In this document: piece after piece, positions 1 to 12,370 of the stretch
How the letters are laid out: the number at the start of each line of letters is the position of its first letter
Numbering within the stretch: the stretch's first letter is position 1
Origin: Anisus vortex
Lineage: Eukaryota; Mollusca; Gastropoda; Planorbidae
Direction of reading: 5' to 3'
DNA length: 64,000 nucleotides
Assembly (NCBI GenBank): GCA_949126835.1
Contig: OX421505.1
Coordinates: 3,281,587 to 3,345,586, forward strand
Position numbers and translations under genes: made by a program
Notes under the pieces: model-generated
Seen by the model: the letters and a program-made list of their open reading frames with translations, nothing else
Databases searched by the model: none
Told to the model about the DNA's origin: nothing

Positions 1-430
1 CTGTATATTTAACAATCAGTGGCGTAGCCTAAAAAGGCATACTATAAGCATAAATTACTTAAACAAAAACACTTTTGAAAAAATCTAAATATAAAAAAAT
101 TAAAACATAAATATGATTGCGTATTTTCTTCAATTTTTAAATTCATAATTATAAAACAAAAAGCTCCATCCAGAAAAAAAAACTAAACAAGTACACACCA
201 AAATAGATCTGTTTATGGGTGAAGCCAGAAGATTTTTTCCGGTACGGAAGGAGGGGGGGGGGGAGGTTACACTTTCGCATATTAAACATTTACTAATTTT
301 TTTGCAAATTTAGAACATATAAAAAATTTTCAAAAAAAAAAAAAACTTGATTCAAAAATCATTTTTTTTCTAAAATTTCAGCCGCCCCTCCCAATTGTTG
401 CTTTGCCCCTGATACTACAGATGTAGACTG
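1..430. other. AT-rich flank with a hAT-like terminal motif
   Basis: No gene seen. CAGTGGCGTAGCC at 17-29 matches the terminal inverted repeat of the hAT-D element at 50281-51868, so this is probably the left end of a related copy. The right end is unclear; a degenerate candidate lies near 405-419. The rest is A/T runs and a short G run. Confidence 0.35.
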
Positions 431-453
431 CTATGTGAAGTAGGCCTCCCTTC

Positions 454-545
454 GGGCACGCCACGTATTATCGACGGGGAAACATCGTGGAAACCACGTG
501 ATATTTTCACGTTCTTTACCCGTCGATACGACGTGGTGTGCCCGC
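454..545. mobile_element. Short palindromic MITE, family F, copy 1
   Basis: The arms 454-478 and 519-545 are inverted copies built around GTATCGACGGG and GGGCACACCACGTC. A second copy with the same arms lies at 56815-56935. The element is non-coding and the superfamily is not assigned. Confidence 0.6.
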
Positions 546-844
546 TGCTGCGCTAATGACGTAGTCTGTCTACAATCATTTCCACGAAAAGCCGACGCCA
601 TCACTACTTACAACAGTATACATTTACAATCATTTAATAGTAGAATAGGGCATTACATTAACAAAACAAAAGAAAATGTAATAGGTAAAATATTTCTGAA
701 ATTACGAAATAAATGCTACTTTAAAAAAATCAGTTAAGAGTTCATAACCAAACTGTCTACTAAATCAGTATCATCTTATCACACCATGAAAACATTAATA
801 AACTTCTTTTCTAATTTGGAAAAACAAGAGTTGTATTGTCTGCT

Positions 845-950
845 GCACTCATCCTTTTTGGATGCCGAGTGGCATCCGGGCATGGAATGGGTTGTTTGAA
901 CAAACCAGGAAAACCAGTAACTTAACAATATTTAAAATACTAATAACGCA
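845..950 (+). mobile_element. LINE-B 3' fragment (C-terminal RT end)
   Basis: The + strand encodes a variant of the motif SGIRAWNGLPE, typical of the extreme C-terminus of non-LTR retrotransposon reverse transcriptases. About a dozen further copies of this family occur in the window. This one is 5'-truncated and decayed. Confidence 0.6.
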
Positions 951-954
951 TTAG

Positions 955-1195
955 AACATAACTTAAACACCTAAATGCATTTTAACATAAACACATAAAC
1001 GCATTAAAACAAAACACATAAACGCATTTTATTATAAACACATAATCGCAAGAACAAATAAACACATAAATATAACTTCACATACTCAGAAAAACAATAA
1101 CTCATAAACGCATAAACGCATTAAATTAAAGATACAAGGAAACATAAACACATGAACACATAAATGCATAAACGCATAAACATATTAAATTAATT
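955..1195. repeat. Degenerate short tandem repeat (CATAAACGCATAAACA-like)
   Basis: Many imperfect repeats of ACACATAAACGCATT and related words. No coding potential. Confidence 0.6.
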
Positions 1196-1684
1196 GTATT
1201 TCAGACGCCATCTTGTATTTCAACCAATCATTTCATTGCTTGTTTTTTTTCTTCTTCTATTCTCTCCAAATAGGCAAGTTCCGGTTCCGGTTTGAACTCA
1301 GGGCCTAACCAGGATGCCTACTGAGGCAAGACAGTCATGCTTATGCCTTAACTCCACAAACCTCAAGCATGATCTGGGGGCGCACCCACGGCCGCATCCG
1401 CAACCACACAAACCCGCGACTGCCCGACTGGCATCTAGGTATCTGACATAATCTCAAACAGAAGGTGAAGGTCATCTCCTAATGTTCGACGAAGTTATCT
1501 TTTCTTGGTTTTTGAACCGGAAGTGAAAGGAGCAACAAAAACCATTGTTACACACACTTCCTGTGGGTTTGTTCAAAACACGAATGTTATTTCTTTTTTT
1601 AACGATCTAATTTTATAATTATTTTTAAACAAAACACTTTATTGCCGCCAACACGCTGGAATTAAAAATTGCTTCGAAAGTCAG
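1196..1684. other. No recognisable feature; sequence upstream of first visible Rim exon
   Basis: No promoter motif or other gene could be supported. The Rim frame is open from 1629 but has no in-frame ATG before 1830, so the protein start or an upstream exon is not resolved here. Confidence 0.4.
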
Positions 1685-1960
1685 CGGCGGCGGCAAGGGG
1701 TTTGTGAGACAAAAAAGTCTTGACTCGTGGGTGAAGAGGATTGGCGTGCCTCTCCCCGGGGACGACCCCAAGAACGGACCTCAGAAGAAGAAGAAGGAAG
1801 CCAGCAGCGACGCCCCCGTTGCCGGCGTCATGACCTCCAGGCGCCCCTCTCTCCCGCCCATGCCGGATTTAAGCCACCTGACAGAGGAGGAGAGGAAAGT
1901 AATCGAGGACGTCCTCCGACGCCAGAGGGAGGAAGAGGAAAAGGAGCATGAGGTCATCAG
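1685..1960 (+). CDS. Rim: RIM active-zone scaffold, N-terminal exon (Rab3-binding helix)
   Basis: RIM proteins scaffold the presynaptic active zone, binding vesicle Rab3, Munc13, ELKS, RIM-BP and calcium channels. The exon encodes a basic, proline-containing lead-in, then PPMPDLSHLTEEERKVI and a charged helix ending EEEEKEHEVI. PDLSHLTEEER is the family's hallmark N-terminal segment, the first helix of the Rab-binding domain. The donor is AG|GTAGGT, phase 2, giving AG+G = Arg with the next exon. The left edge is uncertain: the frame is open from 1629, and possible acceptors end at 1680 and 1684. In-frame ATGs at 1830 and 1860 could be alternative starts. GC content is much higher than in the surrounding intron. 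Confidence 0.83.
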
Positions 1961-2199
1961 GTAGGTGAAATAACCTTTTTTTTTTTGTTGGTGATCAGGG
2001 CCGGCTCATCCATATAGGCAGCCCAGGGCACAACATTTTTGGAGGCACATAATTGAGGATTTTTTTTTATTTGGGGAGTTTAAAAAAAATATAAACTAAA
2101 TTTAAGTTTAGCACTTCTGCGCGCTACTAACATAGGCAGACGAATTACTAGGCAATATTTTTAGAATAAATACCTAAAAGAAAGAAGTAGCAGTAAATT

Positions 2200-2432
2200 A
2201 AAGTAGCCAGTCGGACCAAATTGATCCATAGGGCCGGTAAAACAGCGTTCACCAGTTACTGTGGCCAATGCATACTAGTAGATTATGTGGCCAGCACAAT
2301 TTCCATCCGCATTTACTTTAGTTTACCCCCCAAACTAAAGTCAGGTATCCGTCAGAACTGGGTATAATCAGGGGATTCGAACCCAGGACCTTTGATACAC
2401 CAGCTGAACGCGATGCCGCTTGGCCACACACG
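2200..2432 (-). mobile_element. tRNA-derived SINE copy
   Basis: Reverse-oriented copy of the main SINE family. It has a 3' body (GGACCAAATTGATCC, GGCCGGTAAAACAGCG), a central tract, and a tRNA-like head with a B-box (GATTCGAACCC) and an A-box region at the right end. Confidence 0.8.
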
Positions 2433-3094
2433 TATCACATATAAATTCCCATATAATATAATAAATTCAGTGACGTATATATTATAAACAGCTGTAGTAA
2501 GGTTTCAAATAAATATAAGAAAACGTCTGTATTTGGACCTAACGTACAAAACCAGTCCCAGCTCTGAAGTGCAATAACTAAGTTCTAGGGCGGTGCCCAA
2601 CAACAGAGCCAGGAAGACCCAAGGGAGAAATCCGTTAGGCCAGGGGTCGGCACGCGTTCTAAACGTGGCGCGCAGAGCGATTTTCAATGGCACACGAGAG
2701 GCCTCCAAGAGTAGTTTTTTTTTTATTGATGAAAAAAACAACAACCTTTTCCTGTTCTTAATGATGAAAAAAGACTTTTCAAGCCGATGTTTCTGAATGA
2801 CACAGCGACACATTTCAGCAAGCGCATTTACAAGGACGGGGTCAAACAGCACTTGAACTGTTAGACCACTGGAATGCATTTGCATTTATCTTGAATGAAA
2901 TCAATTTTAAAACATTTAACTATGTGTACCTCACCTGCTGCTTCGCCACTTGCCCATAGCCACATGACTTTTGATTGCATTTGGAGACGTAATGTGCGCT
3001 TGATTTTGATTAAAGTGAGGGAGAGTTGCGCAGGTCGTCAGCCTCACTCTCTCGTCCCGTCTATCGTATTCCAACGGCAAGACAATATCCAGAC

Positions 3095-3372
3095 GGTTAG
3101 AGATAGCTTGGGATGCAGTGGATGGCCTACAGTGGTCTGTTGTTAGAGATAGCTTGGGATACAGTGGATGGCCTACAGTGGTCTGTTGTTAGAGATAGCT
3201 TGGGATGCAGTGGATGGCCTACAGTGATCTGTTGTTAGAGATAGCTTGGAATGCAGTGGATGGCCTACAGTGGTCTGTTGTGAGAGATAGCTTGGGATGC
3301 AGTGGATGGCCTACAGTGGTCTGTTGTGAGAGATAGCTTGGGATGCAGTGGATGGCCTACAGTGGTCTGTTG
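3095..3372. repeat. 46-bp tandem repeat, about 6 copies
   Basis: Units read AGAGATAGCTTGGGATGCAG then TGGATGGCCTACAGTGGTC; copies differ by single substitutions. The array sits immediately upstream of the RTE fragment within hAT-A. Confidence 0.9.
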
Positions 3373-3499
3373 TGCCTCTCTGTGCCTTATCTGACACTCC
3401 AAGGTGTGTTGCTGTCCCCTGCCTTTATTCCCGTTGGGCCAAGAAATGGGCGTCTTCCGCGAATTTTGCCAGGTCCAGTCTGTCCATGCAAGGAAGGCA

Positions 3500-3915
3500 G
3501 TTCCTACAGTTTATCACCATTTATATCACAGGAAAGAGTCACAAATGTGGAGGTGCTCAGGAGAAGCCATATGCTGAGTATAAACTCAATCCTGAGTGAG
3601 AGGCGCCTGCGATGGATAGGCCATGTCCACAGGATGGGCGTGGAACGCATTCCAAGAGCCCTTCTGTATGGAGAGCTGGCAGCTGGAACAAGAAAGAGAG
3701 GTCGCCCTTGCCTGCGTTTCGAAGACGTTTGCAAAAAAGACTTGTTACTGGCACGCATTGAGCCCAAAACGTGGGAGAGCCTTGCTGAGGAACGCACCTC
3801 CAGGCGGTCCAAGGTGCACGAGGGCACTCAAGCTGCAGAAGCCAACCTCACAGAAAGAAGTGAAGAGAAACAAGCCAGGAGAGAGGCTGAGAAAAAGGAG
3901 TATGCACCATCGTCC
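3500..3915 (+). pseudogene. RTE-type LINE, C-terminal ORF fragment
   Basis: The encoded text contains LRWIGHVHRMGVERIPRALL, YGEL, GTRKRGRP and TWESLAEER, the C-terminal tail found after the reverse transcriptase in many invertebrate RTE-like LINEs. No reverse transcriptase core is present, so it is a 5'-truncated, dead copy. The open reading frame runs into unrelated hAT sequence, which makes it look longer than it is. Confidence 0.75.
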
Positions 3916-3984
3916 CTTGAGGATGGAAGGATGCCATATATATCACAGTTTATATGTACGTCCCTTTATGGACACCGAAATGTG

Positions 3985-4185
3985 CCAATTTGCTGGAAAA
4001 TGTAAATGGAAGCTGCTTAGGAAAGTCATTTGTTATTCACAACAGCCAGACATTCGCTTACTTTCAGCTTTGGGTTCAACTTACACGTGTGAACAGTATT
4101 TATTGCACATCAAAGCTGTGTTAAGCATTCAAATAGTTCTTTTACGATAAATACACTACTCAGAAATGACTAAATATGTATCCGC
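3985..4185 (+). pseudogene. hAT-A transposase C-terminal remnant
   Basis: LLSALGSTYTCEQYLLHIKA resembles the hAT dimerisation region (GSTY.CE..F..MK). Homologous remnants occur near 22930-23050 and 57985-58180. The reading frame is broken upstream. Confidence 0.6.
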
Positions 4186-4189
4186 CATG

Positions 4190-4270
4190 ATAAATTAAGA
4201 TAAGATAAGATTGCTTTATTGATCCAATTAAATGGAAATTTGACTTCATTACATAAATTCCGTCTTTCAG
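4190..4270. repeat. Dispersed repeat tail (TTGCTTTATTGATCC type), copy 1
   Basis: AAGATAAGATAAGATTGC followed by TTTATTGATCC and GTCTTTCAGCATA. A second copy lies at about 35795-35875. It looks like the 3' tail of a truncated retroelement; the family is not identified. Confidence 0.45.
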
Positions 4271-6063
4271 CATACCTAAAACAATATTAAAGAACCATTT
4301 GTACTCAAACACAGTAGACATTCACGCTTACTATCATACCATTTATCATACAAGAAAAAAGTAGGCCTATTATTTAGGAGTCAGCTATTGAGCCATTGTA
4401 TTATGTCATGGATATTGTTTTTCCAAGAATTGGAACACGCAATGTTTATTCTCCTCTCTCTCTCTTTTCTTACTACACACAATATTAGGACGTTTAGTAG
4501 GAAAACGAAAGGTTCTAGGTAATGCTGGGATTCTGTGTTGATCTCAAATTCTCAGAGTCTGGGAACGACTCATTATTTAATAGGGGAAGTTCCTATCGTT
4601 TTTGTTATGAGTTTTGTAATGATACCATGATTTTCACCCCTACTGGTAATGGGTCTATCCCTTGCACCACTCGGATAGTATTTAATGATTTGTTTTGTCT
4701 GAAAGACAGAGAGTTTCAAAATTTGTTCCTTTGAGAACGTTTGTGTTTGCACTATTTTATTCTAACTGTACATAATAGATATATTGTATATATTGAACAT
4801 ACCACCTGAAATAAACTATCAACAACAGTTACACTGAAGCTTCTTTGTCAAGTTACTATCCTATTGTGTTGTATACATTACTATAAGATTTATCTACTAC
4901 CATAATTTACAAGAGAGGAAATGTTGGAATACAAATACTGAATTTGTGCCCAGGACTATAAGAAGAGTTCGTGTAATACTGAAACATAAATACTAATAAT
5001 TAAAGTCTCCCCTAGGACTAACGAGAATTATCAGCAAGATCTACACAGCTCTGGCCACAAGGGGATTGTGGACGTAACAATTAGCATTCACTCATTAATT
5101 ATTAATACATTCAATGCAGGAAATGTTTATTTACAACTGTTTACCCTAAATTAATTTTTACCTTTAATAATTAAATCTTGTAATGAATTCCTTAATTCCT
5201 TAATAAAGAAAAAATAATTAGTCAATAATTCATTTTATATTACAAAACATAACTTGTTTGGCATCACTATTGAATCAAATTTAGACACTTTATTTTAGTT
5301 AAAGGGAGATAATTAGCCCATATTTTTTGCGCTAATATTTCTTATATTATATTATGTTTTTTTTATTTTTATTTTATAAAAGACTAAATGGCCTACAACT
5401 TATAACTTTATAATGACCAAACTGTAAAAGGCAGTTAAAATTATGTAAATATTCTATGACTAAAAAATTATCTGCACATTTTTTAAACATAACATTAACT
5501 ACCCAGTTAATATGATTACTACGTAACAATTCCGCTTAATGATAGTCGCTCTACTGTGCCCCTTAATAATATAAAATAAAGAAAACCTCAGTTAATCTGA
5601 GAACAAAATATAATCTATCAGTTGCTAGATCCTTATCTTGATATACCAAATGATAATGTCTACAAGATAGTTACCATAAATACGAAAGTTTGGTAATAAA
5701 ATATTGTATTTGGTAAAACTACAAATAAAAAGGATGATAATCACAAACATGTTATAAAACGCTTTTGAACAATTTTCTCTATTGGTTTAATTTGCTTTTG
5801 GCCTTGGTCTAACTACGGAGTTCAATTAATTGTCTTATTAAAAATAATAAAACAAGTATAAAATAGAAGGTTGATATTTAGGCTGTTGGCACGCTGAATG
5901 ATTTAGAAATCCTAGTTTGGCACACTGTTAGCAAAAGTTTGCCGACCCCTGCACTAGGCAATGACCCATTTGGTTTAACTGGGAGTTAAACTGGGGACCC
6001 TTTCCAGATGACTGGTTTAACTTTCTGTCTTAAGTCCACCACCAGCTAATACATTAAAAAAAA

Positions 6064-6298
6064 ATCCAGTCGGGACAAATTGATCCCTATGGGCCGGTGG
6101 AGCAGCGTTCAACAGTTTATGTGGCCCTGGCAAGCTAGGTGATTGTGTGGCCAGTACAATGCCCAGACGCTTTTACTTTACCCCAACTAAAGTCCGGGGA
6201 CTATCAAAGCTGGGTAGACTCAGAGACACCCCCTCCACGATTTGAACTCAGGACATTCCCTACGACAGTCGAACGCGCTGCCGCTCGCCACCGTGACC
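6064..6298 (-). mobile_element. tRNA-derived SINE copy
   Basis: Reverse-oriented near-full copy: 3' body at the left (CAAATTGATCCCTATGGGCC) and tRNA-like head at the right (GTCGAACGCGCTGCCGCTCG). Confidence 0.85.
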
Positions 6299-6304
6299 GG
6301 CTAA

Positions 6305-7130
6305 TAGTAGACGTATTATGTCTGAAGACTTTATCCCAGTCAATGACTCTCTTTCACTCTCTCTCTCTCTTTCTCTCATTCTAGAGTCTTTCAGCGTCTC
6401 TACTTGTTCCTCTCTCTCTCTTGTAGAGAGTAGACGTATTATGTCTGAAGACTTTATCCCAGTCTCTGACTCTCTTTCTCTCTCTCTCTCTCTCTTTCTC
6501 TCTTTCTCAAGTCTTTCAGCGTCTCTCCTTGTTCCTCTCTCTCTCTTGGCTTTCTATCTGTTTCTCTCAGTTTCATTGCGACTCTTTTTCTGTCTGTCTG
6601 TCTGTCTCTCTCTGTCTCACTTCGTCTGTATTCTCTCCGTGATCATCTATCTCTCGTTCTGTATTCTCTATGTGATCATCTATCTCTCGTTCTGTATTCT
6701 CTATGTGATCATCTATCTCTCGTTCTGTATTCTCTATGTGATCATCTATCTCTCGTTCTGTATTCTCTATGTGATCATCTATCTCTCGTTCTGTATCTCC
6801 CCCTCTCTCTATGTCTCTCTCTCTCTCTGCATTTCCCTCTATTTCTCTTTCCTTCTCTTTGAATCTGAATCGCTCTTTCTCTCTATCCCTGTCTATATCT
6901 ATGTCTCCGTCATCTGTCTATCTCCCTATCTCCTCTCTCGCTGTATTTTGCTCTTTACCCCCATTTCTCGTTTTATTTCTCTCTTTCTGCATCTCTCTCT
7001 TTAGCTTGATTTTGTCTTTATCGCTATTTCTGTATCTCTCTCGCTCTCTGCATCCTATCTTTCTCTCTTACAAAAATCTTTATTATTTTCTCAATCTTTC
7101 TCTCTGTCCCTCCCCCTGTCTATTTTTCTG

Positions 7131-7163
<33 letters not shown>

Positions 7164-7312
7164 TTGCACCTCTCTCTCTTTCTTTTCCTCTTTACCTCTT
7201 TCTCAATCATTCTCTGTCTATCTTAGTGTCTCTCTCTGCATCTCCCACTTTCTCTCATTCTCTCACTGTCTTTATTTCTTTCTCTCTGTCCCTCCCTATA
7301 TATCTACTGTTG
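6305..7312. repeat. Kilobase CT-rich polypyrimidine tract
   Basis: Dominated by CTCTCT and TTTCTC words. It includes a duplication of about 122 bp (GTAGACGTATTATGTCTGAA at 6308 and 6431). Long serine/leucine open frames here (6318-7004, 6811-7365) are low-complexity artefacts. Confidence 0.9.
6623..6797. repeat. 33-bp tandem repeat, about 5 copies
   Basis: Unit contains TATCTCTCGTTCTGTATTCT and CTATGTGATCATC. It is embedded in the CT-rich tract. Confidence 0.9.
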
Positions 7313-7945
7313 TAGATATGCACAGACTAATTGTTTATGTTTGCAATCCAACTTACATAATGTGAGTAAAGCAATGGGAAGGGAAGATGGAGGTAAGGGC
7401 ATGGACCAGGAGATCAGCCTTCTGGATCGATCAATTATTCGCCCAGCGTTGTTTAAAATAAAAATGGGTTGTAATGGTTTCCAGTTTGGAGGAGTTGGGT
7501 GGGGGGGGGGAGGAAGCAATGGGCAGGGGAGGGGTGAGTTGGTCAGCAGATGCGTTTGATGTTGTAGTTTTTTTTTTGTTATGTTTCGTCTTTTTCTCTC
7601 CATTGTTACATCTGAACTCCGATTAGTGCATCCGTCCCCAAGTTTATGTGTGTATGTGTTAGTGTGTGTGTGTTTGTTTGTGTAAATGGCGAGTGTGCTC
7701 ACCACCAAAAGTTTGTTCATGACCATTGGGACAATGTGGCTGTGAGTATAATGTTGTGTGGAGGGATTGGTTCCTGCGCTGTGGTGGTGTATGAATGTTG
7801 AACGAGTCATCGAGAGTACGGGTTCCTGCATGTGTGGCATGATTGGTGCCTTTGTTTTGTGTTCCCGTATCTGGGACAAATGGTACAAGTGGCAAGTGGG
7901 TGTACAGTGCATTTCAACATTTTCGATGAAACCATTCTTAATAAG
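7313..7945. other. No supported gene; simple-sequence-rich intron DNA
   Basis: Contains a G run near 7500 and a TG-rich tract at 7645-7685. Open frames on both strands have no recognisable content. Confidence 0.5.
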
Positions 7946-8170
7946 AATTACTTATGCTATATCTTATCTTATCTTACACATTAGGGCCTGCATACGCTCC
8001 TTCTATAAAGAAGGTTATTGCGCCCTGCGCTCATCCGTGGTTTGAGTCTAGTCCATAAATGCTGTTAAGCTACTGGTTTTCCTGAATCGTTCTGGCAACC
8101 CATTCCATCCCCCGATGCCACTCGGGAAGACAGAGCACTTATATGCATTAGTTCTCGCTTTTATGTTTTT
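7946..8170 (-). mobile_element. LINE-B 3' fragment with ATAAG-type tail
   Basis: The microsatellite tail TATCTTATCTTATCTTA at the left marks the 3' end. It is followed by CTCCTTCTATAAAGAAGG and, on the minus strand, coding text for FPSGI..WNGLPE. The copy is 5'-truncated. Confidence 0.75.
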
Positions 8171-8898
8171 TTTTATATTGTAGCAACTTCTACTTGTTCA
8201 ACAATATTGCTTCTTCTTTCTTTCTGACATGTTGGGCTGGTGAAGATTGATTTTACTAAAATAGTATACAAATCAGACAACGGGATGTGTGGACAGCACA
8301 ATGCCCAAGTCGAATTAACTGAGTATCACACTCGCGGTTCACTGACCGCTCTGAGCTGACATCTGCACTCAGATGACTGATGACAGTATGACCAAATGAC
8401 ACATTCGTGTGCGTTATTGGTGGTTTAGCAAACAGTGGGGCGAATACTTACCTAACCAAGGCCGCTTTGTACTCAAGATTTTTTACTCCATGTTAAAAGT
8501 GCAAGCTCCATTTAATATATATTTGTGTGTTTGTTTCTCTCGTTCATTGCATACTAAGGGATTGTGGTATCTGTACGCTGGTGTCCATTTCCTGCTATGC
8601 TTCTTTAGATAACGCTAAAAGCTATGTAGATTCAAAGACTAGAATAAGACGGACCGCTTGCTATAATTCATCTGCTATTTGATGACTCGAATTACTACTT
8701 TTCGGAATTCCCGATTCCCATTTGTATTGTACACTTCCGTTTTATTTAATCGCTAAGATTTTCTAAATGAAAACTCAAAATTTAAATCGAAAGTTGTATA
8801 CAGTGGAAACTTTAAGGCAGATGTATGGAGCGTAGAAGTTATTAAGACAGCGTTATTTGATGCGCACGGAAAAAAGAACATATAAGCTCTAAAATAGA
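8171..8898. other. No recognisable feature
   Basis: AT-rich intron sequence without supported coding or repeat content. Confidence 0.4.
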
Positions 8899-10893
8899 CA
8901 CAGACTTGAACATTCTACATAATATACACAGACTTGAACATTCTACATAATATACACAGACTTGAACATTCTACATAATATACACAGACTAGAACATTCT
9001 ACATAATATACACAGACTTGAACATTCTACATAATATACACAGACTTGAACATTCTACATAATATACACAGACTTGAACATTCTACATAATATACACAGA
9101 CTAGAACATTCTACATAATATACACAGACTTGAACATTCTACATAATATACACAGACTTGAACATTCTACATAATATACACAGACTAGAACATTCTACAT
9201 AATATACACAGACTAGAACATTCTACATAATATACACAGACTTGAACATTCTACATAATATACACAGACTAGAACATTCTACATAATATACACAGACTTG
9301 AACATTCTACATAATATACACAGACTAGAACATTCTACATAATATACAAAGACTAGAACATTCTACATAATATACACAGACTTGAACATTCTACATAATA
9401 TACACAGACTTGAACATTCTACATAATATACACAGACTTGAACATTCTACATAATATACACAGACTAGAACATTCTACATAATATACACAGACTTGAACA
9501 TTCTACATAATATACACAGACTTGAACATTCTACATAATATACACAGACTAGAACATTCTACATAATATACACAGACTAGAACATTCTACATAATATACA
9601 CAGACTTGAACATTCTACATAATATACACAGACTAGAACATTCTACATAATATACACAGACTTGAACATTCTACATAATATACACAGACTAGAACATTCT
9701 ACATAATATACAAAGACTTGAACATTCTACATAATATACACAGACTAGAACATTCTACATAATATACACAGACTTGAACATTCTACATAATATACACAGA
9801 CTAGAACATTCTACATAATATACACAGACTTGAACATTCTACATAATATACACAGACTTGAACATTCTACATAATATACACAGACTAGAACATTCTACAT
9901 AATATACACAGACTTGAACATTCTACATAATATACACAGACTTGAACATTCTACATAATATACACAGACTTGAACATTCTACATAATATACACAGACTAG
10001 AACATTCTACATAATATACAAAGACTAGAACATTCTACATAATATCCACAGACTTGAACATTCTACATAATATACACAGACTAGAACATTCTACATAATA
10101 TACACAGACTAGAACATTTTACATAATATACACAGACTAGAACATTCTACATAATATACACAGACTAGAACATTCTACATAATATACACAGACTAGAACA
10201 TTCTACATAATATACACAGACTTGAACATTCTACATAATATACACAGACTAGAACATTCTACATAATATACACAGACTTGAACATTCTACATAATATACA
10301 CAGACTAGAACATTCTACATAATATACAAAGACTAGAACATTCTACATAATATACACAGACTTGAACATTCTACATAATATACACAGACTAGAACATTCT
10401 ACATAATATACACAGACTTGAACATTCTACATAATATACACAGACTAGAACATTCTACATATTATACACAGACTTGAACATTCTACATAATATACACAGA
10501 CTTGAACATTCTACATAATATACACAGACTAGAACATTCTACATAATATACACAGACTTGAACATTCTACATAATATACACAGACTTGAACATTCTACAT
10601 AATATACACAGACTAGAACATTCTACATAATATACACAGACTTGAACATTCTACATAATATACACAGACTTGAACATTCTACATAATATACACAGACTTG
10701 AACATTCTACATAATATACACAGACTTGAACATTCTGCATAATATACACAGACTAGAACATTCTACATAATATACACAGACTAGAACATTCTACATAATA
10801 TACACAGACTTGAACATTCTACATAATATACACAGACTAGAACATTCTACATAATATACACAGACTAGAACATTCTACATAATATACACAGAC
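8899..10893. repeat. 28-bp satellite, about 71 copies, two-variant mosaic
   Basis: The unit is CACAGACT(T/A)GAACATTC followed by TACATAATATA. The T and A forms are interleaved along the array. A rarer CAAAGACT variant recurs near 9349, 9712, 10019 and 10328. Almost no other substitutions are seen, so homogenisation is recent. It lies in Rim intron 1. Confidence 0.97.
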
Positions 10894-10974
10894 GGTCAAT
10901 GACGGAATAAAAAGGGACGAAAGGCTGGATCGATAAACATCGCCTGATTCCAGTCTGTGTGCTGATGGGTGGTT

Positions 10975-11085
10975 TTCTAGTGGATACACACACACTCACA
11001 CGCATTACTCACACACACTCACAAGCATTACTCACACACATAATCACACACACACACACACAAGGGCACTCAATCACACATACAA
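10975..11085. repeat. CA-rich short tandem repeat
   Basis: (CA)n with interspersed TCACACACACTCACAAGCAT words. Confidence 0.8.
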
Positions 11086-11404
11086 TCGATGACGTACAAA
11101 CATCCTGGTGTACAGCGTTTGCCCAGTCATTTTGGCTATGTGAAAAGGGCTGGAAAGTGTAGAGGGGGTGTGGGGCGCAATGCTTAGGGAGTTCATTCTT
11201 GCTTTCTTGTGTTTGTAATTAATGTTGCATGTGCTGAAGCTTCACAATAACACACGATGCGTAATCCTACTCTTCTTTGTATTTTTCTTTTCTCAATGTT
11301 GTATTTTAAACGAGATCTTATCTGATGTATATCTAGATCATTATTTGTCTTATTTCTATATCTCATCAATAGTTTGTTCATATTTTAGCTAGATCTTATG
11401 TGTA

Positions 11405-11700
11405 CTGGTGGGGACGCGGTGGTCGAGCAGCAGCGCGTTTGACTGGCGAACCAAAGGTCCTAGGTTCGAATCCTGGTGGGGGCTAGGATTTTTTCACGGG
11501 TCTGGATGGTGTCCCTGAGTCTAACCATCCCTGATGGGTACATACCCAGCTCTGATGGGTACCTTAGTCGGAGTAAAGTAAGGGCGGCTGTGCATAGTGC
11601 TGGCCACACAATCACCTAGTATACCGTGGCCACAGAAAGAAGTAAATGCTACTTCATCGGTCCTATGGATCAATTTGGTCCGAATGGTACTTTCTTTTTT
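11405..11700 (+). mobile_element. tRNA-derived SINE, most complete copy
   Basis: The tRNA-like head has an A-box region (GTGGTCGAGCAGCAGCG) and a B-box (GGTTCGAATCC), resembling type II (Leu/Ser) tRNAs at the A-box. The body has TACCCAGCTCTGATGGGTAC, GTGCTGGCCACACAATCACC and CAATTTGGTCCGAATGGTAC, followed by a T-rich tail. Not a functional tRNA: no acceptor-stem closure is seen. Confidence 0.85.
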
Positions 11701-11829
11701 TTTTACTCCTGTGTACTTGTTAATTTTTTCTAGCTAGCGAACAAATTGTATAAAAAAATTAGGCATATACTTGAATATACTTGAATATACATCATTTGCC
11801 TTGGACCAACCAACAAAATAAAACAATAC

Positions 11830-12370
11830 AATTCGACAAAATATTCAGGAAAGAGCTGCAATGTTTATTATAAGTGAATACTCACAGCCGAGATGTCATT
11901 GACTGGCTATTTCACCAACAGTAGAATCACTAAACAATGAAACACTAAAGGAAAGAAGGAAAAATACCAAATCAGTAGTATTACCGTAAAAGTAAAATCA
12001 CTATTATAAGCCGCACATTATTTATACAAATTTTGGTCCAAGAAAGAAGTGCGGCTTATACAAACAGTCGGCTTACAATCTAGATTTTACGGTACAAAAA
12101 GCATGAAATTCTAGCATACAAATACACCACAACAATACTGAAATTAACATAAAGATAAAAACACCATTTAAAAAAAATCATATGCAATAACTAATTTTCT
12201 TTTTTTTTCAAGTGGTATCCGGGTATGGGAATGGGTTGCCTGAACAAGCCAGAAAAAACAACACAATAACTTTACATCATTTAAAACAATTATCAAATGC
12301 AAGACTAGAAGCAAACGATGGAGAAGCGTAGGACGCAACTGATCTTCTGTGTAAAAAAAAGGCGTCTTTT
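11830..12370 (+). mobile_element. LINE-B fragment
   Basis: Starts with a decayed equivalent of the IQKRAARFI segment (AGGAAAGAGCTGCAATG). After an interrupted stretch it ends with the GIRAWNGLPE-like region (12213-12250) and the conserved 3' end around GTAGGACGCAACTGATCTTC. Confidence 0.6.

Larger units (their letters stand above)
2641..5951 (+). mobile_element. hAT-A element, about 3.3 kb, decayed, with internal insertions
   Basis: Starts CAGGGGTCGGCACGCG and ends TTTGCCGACCCCTG, inverted hAT-type ends. It is flanked by 8-bp target duplications CGTTAGGC and CACTAGGC (6/8). The interior has a transposase C-terminal remnant (3985-4185), an RTE LINE fragment, a 46-bp tandem array and a long AT-rich non-coding part shared with the other hAT-A copies in this window. 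It lies inside Rim intron 1. Confidence 0.75.

Noticed and set aside
3343..4150. Intact host gene from the overlapping 220- and 175-residue open frames
   Set aside because: Content is the RTE LINE tail followed by a hAT transposase remnant in different frames.
6318..7365. Serine/leucine-rich membrane protein
   Set aside because: Translation of the CT-rich tract; other frames are equally open.
8899..10893. CRISPR-like regular array
   Set aside because: Adjacent identical units without unique spacers in a eukaryotic intron; a tandem satellite.
11410..11485. Functional tRNA gene
   Set aside because: A- and B-box motifs are present but no acceptor stem closes and the sequence continues into the SINE body found in many other copies.
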